7,279 bases of DNA from Bacillota bacterium (GTDB taxonomy: Bacteria; Bacillota; Clostridia; Lachnospirales; Lachnospiraceae), in NCBI GenBank assembly GCA_017861355.1, contig JAGFXQ010000169.1, positions 1-7,279 of the forward strand. The letters run 5' to 3'. Positions within the stretch are counted from its first letter, which is position 1; every line of letters starts with the position of its first letter. The position numbers and the translations under genes are program-made. Of this stretch, positions 4,884-7,279 are shown in pieces. A model generated the notes under the pieces. That model was given only the letters and a program-made list of their open reading frames with translations, was not told where the DNA came from and made no database searches.

Positions 4884-6152
4884 CTATATTTCCTTGTTAT
4901 TTGAGGCAATGGTTACATCAATGCCTTCCTGGGTCAACATGCGAAAGAAATTCATCTGGATATCTGTCCCGATATAAGGGGAAGTAAAACTTATTACAAG
5001 CTCATCACCAAAGGAGCACATTGCTATCTGCGGCCTTCGTGCACTGGTAAAGCAATCGAACAATTCAATATAAGGCACCAGCTCTTTGGCCATGGATATC
5101 TTACCTATATTGGATAAGGTTGCCGTAATGCCTTTCGCACTTAGATGATTTGCAAAACGAAGGATGTAATCCTTCAGTACCAATGGAATGACTCTCATAA
5201 AAGCATTATGCTCTAATGCCGACAATCGATTCATATGTGTTCTTAGCTTCTCCTGAGTGAGCTCCCTGGCAAAGGCATCCTTAACCGCCAGAATGACATC
5301 CTCCAGCTTGTCCGAATTCTTACCAAAATGATAGCTAATGCTGATCGTAGTGAAGAAATTTCTTGCCGTAACCGACGGAAAATAGGTTCTGAGATTCACA
5401 GGAATCGTCAGGACAACAGGATATTTTAAGCTCCTCGTCGGCATATCCATATGGATTGCCTTAAAATACAGTGCAGTCAGATAGATCGTCATCGTAGTAT
5501 CATAATGATGAGCGAGATCCAGTACCGACTTCACTGACATCGTCCCTTCTACGATCTGCATCCGGTTATCCAGAGAACGCCGGCCCGCAATATGATAGGC
5601 ACGGTTGATTTTGATCTTATCCAACCTCTTATCTCCGCTATAATGCTTTAAGAAGCTGTCATCCATCTTCTGAGAAAAGGAAGCATCCACATCCGGATGC
5701 GGTAATCCCTCTATAAAATCTGCCTCATGCTTCATCGTTAGATAATAATATACAATTGTTTTTAGAAATCCCAGAGCTCCTGTCCCATCTGTTAACGCAT
5801 GGTACATCTCAAGATTAATCCGATGGTTATAATAAGTCACTTCAAACAGTAAGTTCTTGCGATTAGGCACATACAGCATGCTGCAAGGAAGCTTTCGTTC
5901 CTCTGCTACAGTGGGTCTCGCCTCCGTACTGTCGAAGTAGTACCAGAAGAGCCCCCTACGTAATACGGACTGGTATACAGGAAATAAGAGCAGTGCTTTA
6001 TCAAGAGCTTTCTGTAAGGTTTCTCTATCTACTTCCTCTTTTAACTCACAAACAAATCGAAATACCTTGGTATCCTTTTCATTTGTATTCGGCGGGAATA
6101 TCTTCGCGGCATTATCTAATTTTAACCATTCGATTGGTTTTCTTCTTGTCAT
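4884..6152 (-). CDS. stand-alone HxxxDG acyltransferase (condensation / alcohol O-acetyltransferase-like)
   Basis: The 422-residue product has the overall form of condensation-domain-like acyltransferases (CoA-dependent acyltransferase superfamily, related to AATase, WES and PapA proteins). The catalytic motif HALTDG (118-123) has both the base His118 and the structural Asp122. Further family marks are LDNAAKIFP at 12-20, PVNLRTYFPSVTARNFF (251-267) and TLSNIGKI (345-352), which lies near the active-site tunnel in such folds. These enzymes move an acyl group from CoA or a carrier to a hydroxyl or amine; the acceptor cannot be read from sequence. No carrier or adenylation domain is attached, so it is not part of a peptide synthetase. 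The ATG at 6152 follows AAAGGGG with a rather long spacing of 12 bases. The stop overlaps the ribosome site of the next gene. Confidence 0.88.
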   Translation of the reverse strand: MTRRKPIEWLKLDNAAKIFPPNTNEKDTKVFRFVCELKEEVDRETLQKALDKALLLFPVYQSVLRRGLFWYYFDSTEARPTVAEERKLPCSMLYVPNRKNLLFEVTYYNHRINLEMYHALTDGTGALGFLKTIVYYYLTMKHEADFIEGLPHPDVDASFSQKMDDSFLKHYSGDKRLDKIKINRAYHIAGRRSLDNRMQIVEGTMSVKSVLDLAHHYDTTMTIYLTALYFKAIHMDMPTRSLKYPVVLTIPVNLRTYFPSVTARNFFTTISISYHFGKNSDKLEDVILAVKDAFARELTQEKLRTHMNRLSALEHNAFMRVIPLVLKDYILRFANHLSAKGITATLSNIGKISMAKELVPYIELFDCFTSARRPQIAMCSFGDELVISFTSPYIGTDIQMNFFRMLTQEGIDVTIASNNKEI

Positions 6153-6348
6153 AAAGACACTATTCCCCTTTCCGTCATCCTTACGGTGAATAAATCCCGG
6201 AAGTTTTTATCAATTCAATATTGGAAATCTTCTTTCCCAATAGTATTAACGATTTATGGTAACATTTTCTTCAACTAATTTAATTCCTTTCATAATTAGA
6301 TGCGTTAACTATTCTTTTCGGTATTTGTATGTCAGGAAAAATAGTTAG
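6153..6348. other. 196-bp AT-rich gap with inverted repeats
   Basis: Reading leftward, one hairpin starts two bases after the hydrolase stop (arms 6306-6313 and 6340-6347, plus an inner 5-bp extension; 15-base loop). A second, ATTGG-AAA type with a one-base bulge, lies at 6220-6241, and a short CCGT/ACGG pair at 6172-6186. None is followed by a T-run on the minus strand, so they are not ordinary terminators; they could stabilise or process an mRNA. I saw no convincing promoter for the acyltransferase gene, so whether it is transcribed with the hydrolase is open. Confidence 0.5.
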
Positions 6349-7269
6349 TTATGCATTCAGGAATCGGTTAATCAGCTCATAGCTGCGTTTGACATGCACA
6401 AAGTGCTTTGGCAAGGTAATAAAGCCATGCAACGCATCCTTCATCCGATATACCTGCACATCATTGCCAAACTCATAAAGCTTCTTACCATATGCTTCCG
6501 CCTCATCTCTAAGCGGATCATATTGAGCAGTAATAATTAAGGTCTTTGGTTGTCTTGACAAGTCCTCGGCTAAGATCGGAGCCATATAAGGATTCTTAAG
6601 ATCCTCCTCCCCGGAGATATAGAGATCAATATAGTCATTGATTCGTCTTGTGGTAAGTAGAAAATCCGTTCCGTTCTCGATTAAAGACGGATAAGGAGAG
6701 GTCTCACTATGATCGCTGTCTGCGGAAGGGTACAGTAATATCTGTCTGGACGGCAGGAATTCTCCACGGTCTCTAGCCATAAGAGATACCACAGCCGCCA
6801 GATTACCTCCGGCGCTATCTCCGATTAAAGTAATATCTTCCGGGCAAACCCCTAACAGTGTTGCGTTAGAGAATATCTCTTTCGTCACAGCATAACAATC
6901 CTCCACCGCCGTCGGAAACTTATATTCCGGTGCCAACCGGTAATCAACGGATACCACGATATGCTCTGTCTGCTTCGCCATGTTCGCACAAACATTGGTA
7001 TAGGTATCGATGTTCCCCACTACCCAGCCGCCGCCATGAAAGAACAGTAACACCTTCTTTAAGTCCGATTGAACCGATGGTAGGAAAATGCGCACCGGGA
7101 TATCATAATCTCCAATCGACACCTTATGATCCCACATCTCATAGAGTGGTTTTATGACAGGATGGGCAGCGGTTTTAAGTTGCCTCTGTAGCTTATATGT
7201 TTTCTTCAGGTCTAAGTCCGAATAGGACAATGCCCGAAGTGCCATTCTCATCGCTTTATTGATTGCCAT
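6349..7269 (-). CDS. alpha/beta-hydrolase, hormone-sensitive-lipase-like esterase
   Basis: The 306-residue product is a carboxylic-ester hydrolase of the alpha/beta fold (Abhydrolase_3 type). The oxyanion-hole motif HGGGW is at 78-82, the nucleophile elbow GDSAGG at 150-155 with Ser152, the acid in QYDPLRDE with Asp251, and the catalytic His in HGF at 281. VSVDYRLAPEYKFP (106-119) is another hallmark of the group. All three catalytic residues are present, and the length matches the family's usual 300-320. There is no signal peptide, so it should act in the cytosol on small or lipid esters. ATG 7269-7267 is preceded by GGAGG at the very edge of the window, five bases away, which supports the start. 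The next gene downstream is an acyltransferase, suggesting that the pair makes and removes, or trims, related esters; that link is inferred. Confidence 0.92.
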   Translation of the reverse strand: MAINKAMRMALRALSYSDLDLKKTYKLQRQLKTAAHPVIKPLYEMWDHKVSIGDYDIPVRIFLPSVQSDLKKVLLFFHGGGWVVGNIDTYTNVCANMAKQTEHIVVSVDYRLAPEYKFPTAVEDCYAVTKEIFSNATLLGVCPEDITLIGDSAGGNLAAVVSLMARDRGEFLPSRQILLYPSADSDHSETSPYPSLIENGTDFLLTTRRINDYIDLYISGEEDLKNPYMAPILAEDLSRQPKTLIITAQYDPLRDEAEAYGKKLYEFGNDVQVYRMKDALHGFITLPKHFVHVKRSYELINRFLNA

Positions 7270-7279
7270 AAGTACCTCC

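Noticed and set aside
6930..7157. 75-codon plus-strand frame
   Set aside because: It is antisense to the HGGGW and YRLAPEY region of the esterase and has no ribosome site.
1..7279. CRISPR array, tRNA, rRNA, insertion sequence or prophage remains
   Set aside because: I saw no regular direct repeats with spacers, no cloverleaf or rRNA-like stretch, and no transposase or integrase motifs on either strand.

Overview
The window looks like chromosome from a low-to-moderate GC anaerobic Firmicute, most likely Lachnospirales/Lachnospiraceae. This rests on strong AGGAGG-type ribosome sites, sigma-A-like promoters, an HrcA-type CIRCE operator, a DegV-family gene, and small families I associate with that lineage (DUF5721-like, DUF6320-like, chromosomal TraX-like). 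The genus cannot be fixed from the sequence alone. All genes but one are on the minus strand, so the window reads right to left.

Right part (7269 to 3519, minus): an alpha/beta-hydrolase of the hormone-sensitive-lipase type; after a 196-bp gap, a stand-alone HxxxDG acyltransferase; then, tightly spaced, a zinc-ribbon six-helix membrane protein and a TraX-family membrane protein. The last three genes have gaps of 11 and 16 bp and look like one transcript. Three of the four products belong to families that make or break acyl bonds, so the set may be an acyl-modification cassette. That function is inferred.

Centre (3204 to 3600): one short plus-strand gene of 58 codons (3346-3522) converges on traX, and the two overlap at their stop codons. 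It has a near-perfect Shine-Dalgarno sequence. About 40 bp after its stop, inside the traX coding sequence, is a strong plus-strand intrinsic terminator. The gene is easily missed because of its length. Its product is aromatic-rich, hydrophilic and unrecognised.

Left-centre (3203 to 438, minus): a DUF5721-like gene, then htpG (Hsp90). A perfect CIRCE operator and a clear sigma-A promoter lie between them. CIRCE sits upstream of the -35 box rather than at or after the start point. HtpG carries an acidic linker and a His/Cys/Asp/Glu-rich insertion. Its gene ends at a strong intrinsic terminator.

Left edge: a 355-bp AT-rich stretch without a convincing gene holds the htpG terminator and candidate promoters and palindromes for a DegV-family gene, of which only the first 27 codons are inside the window.
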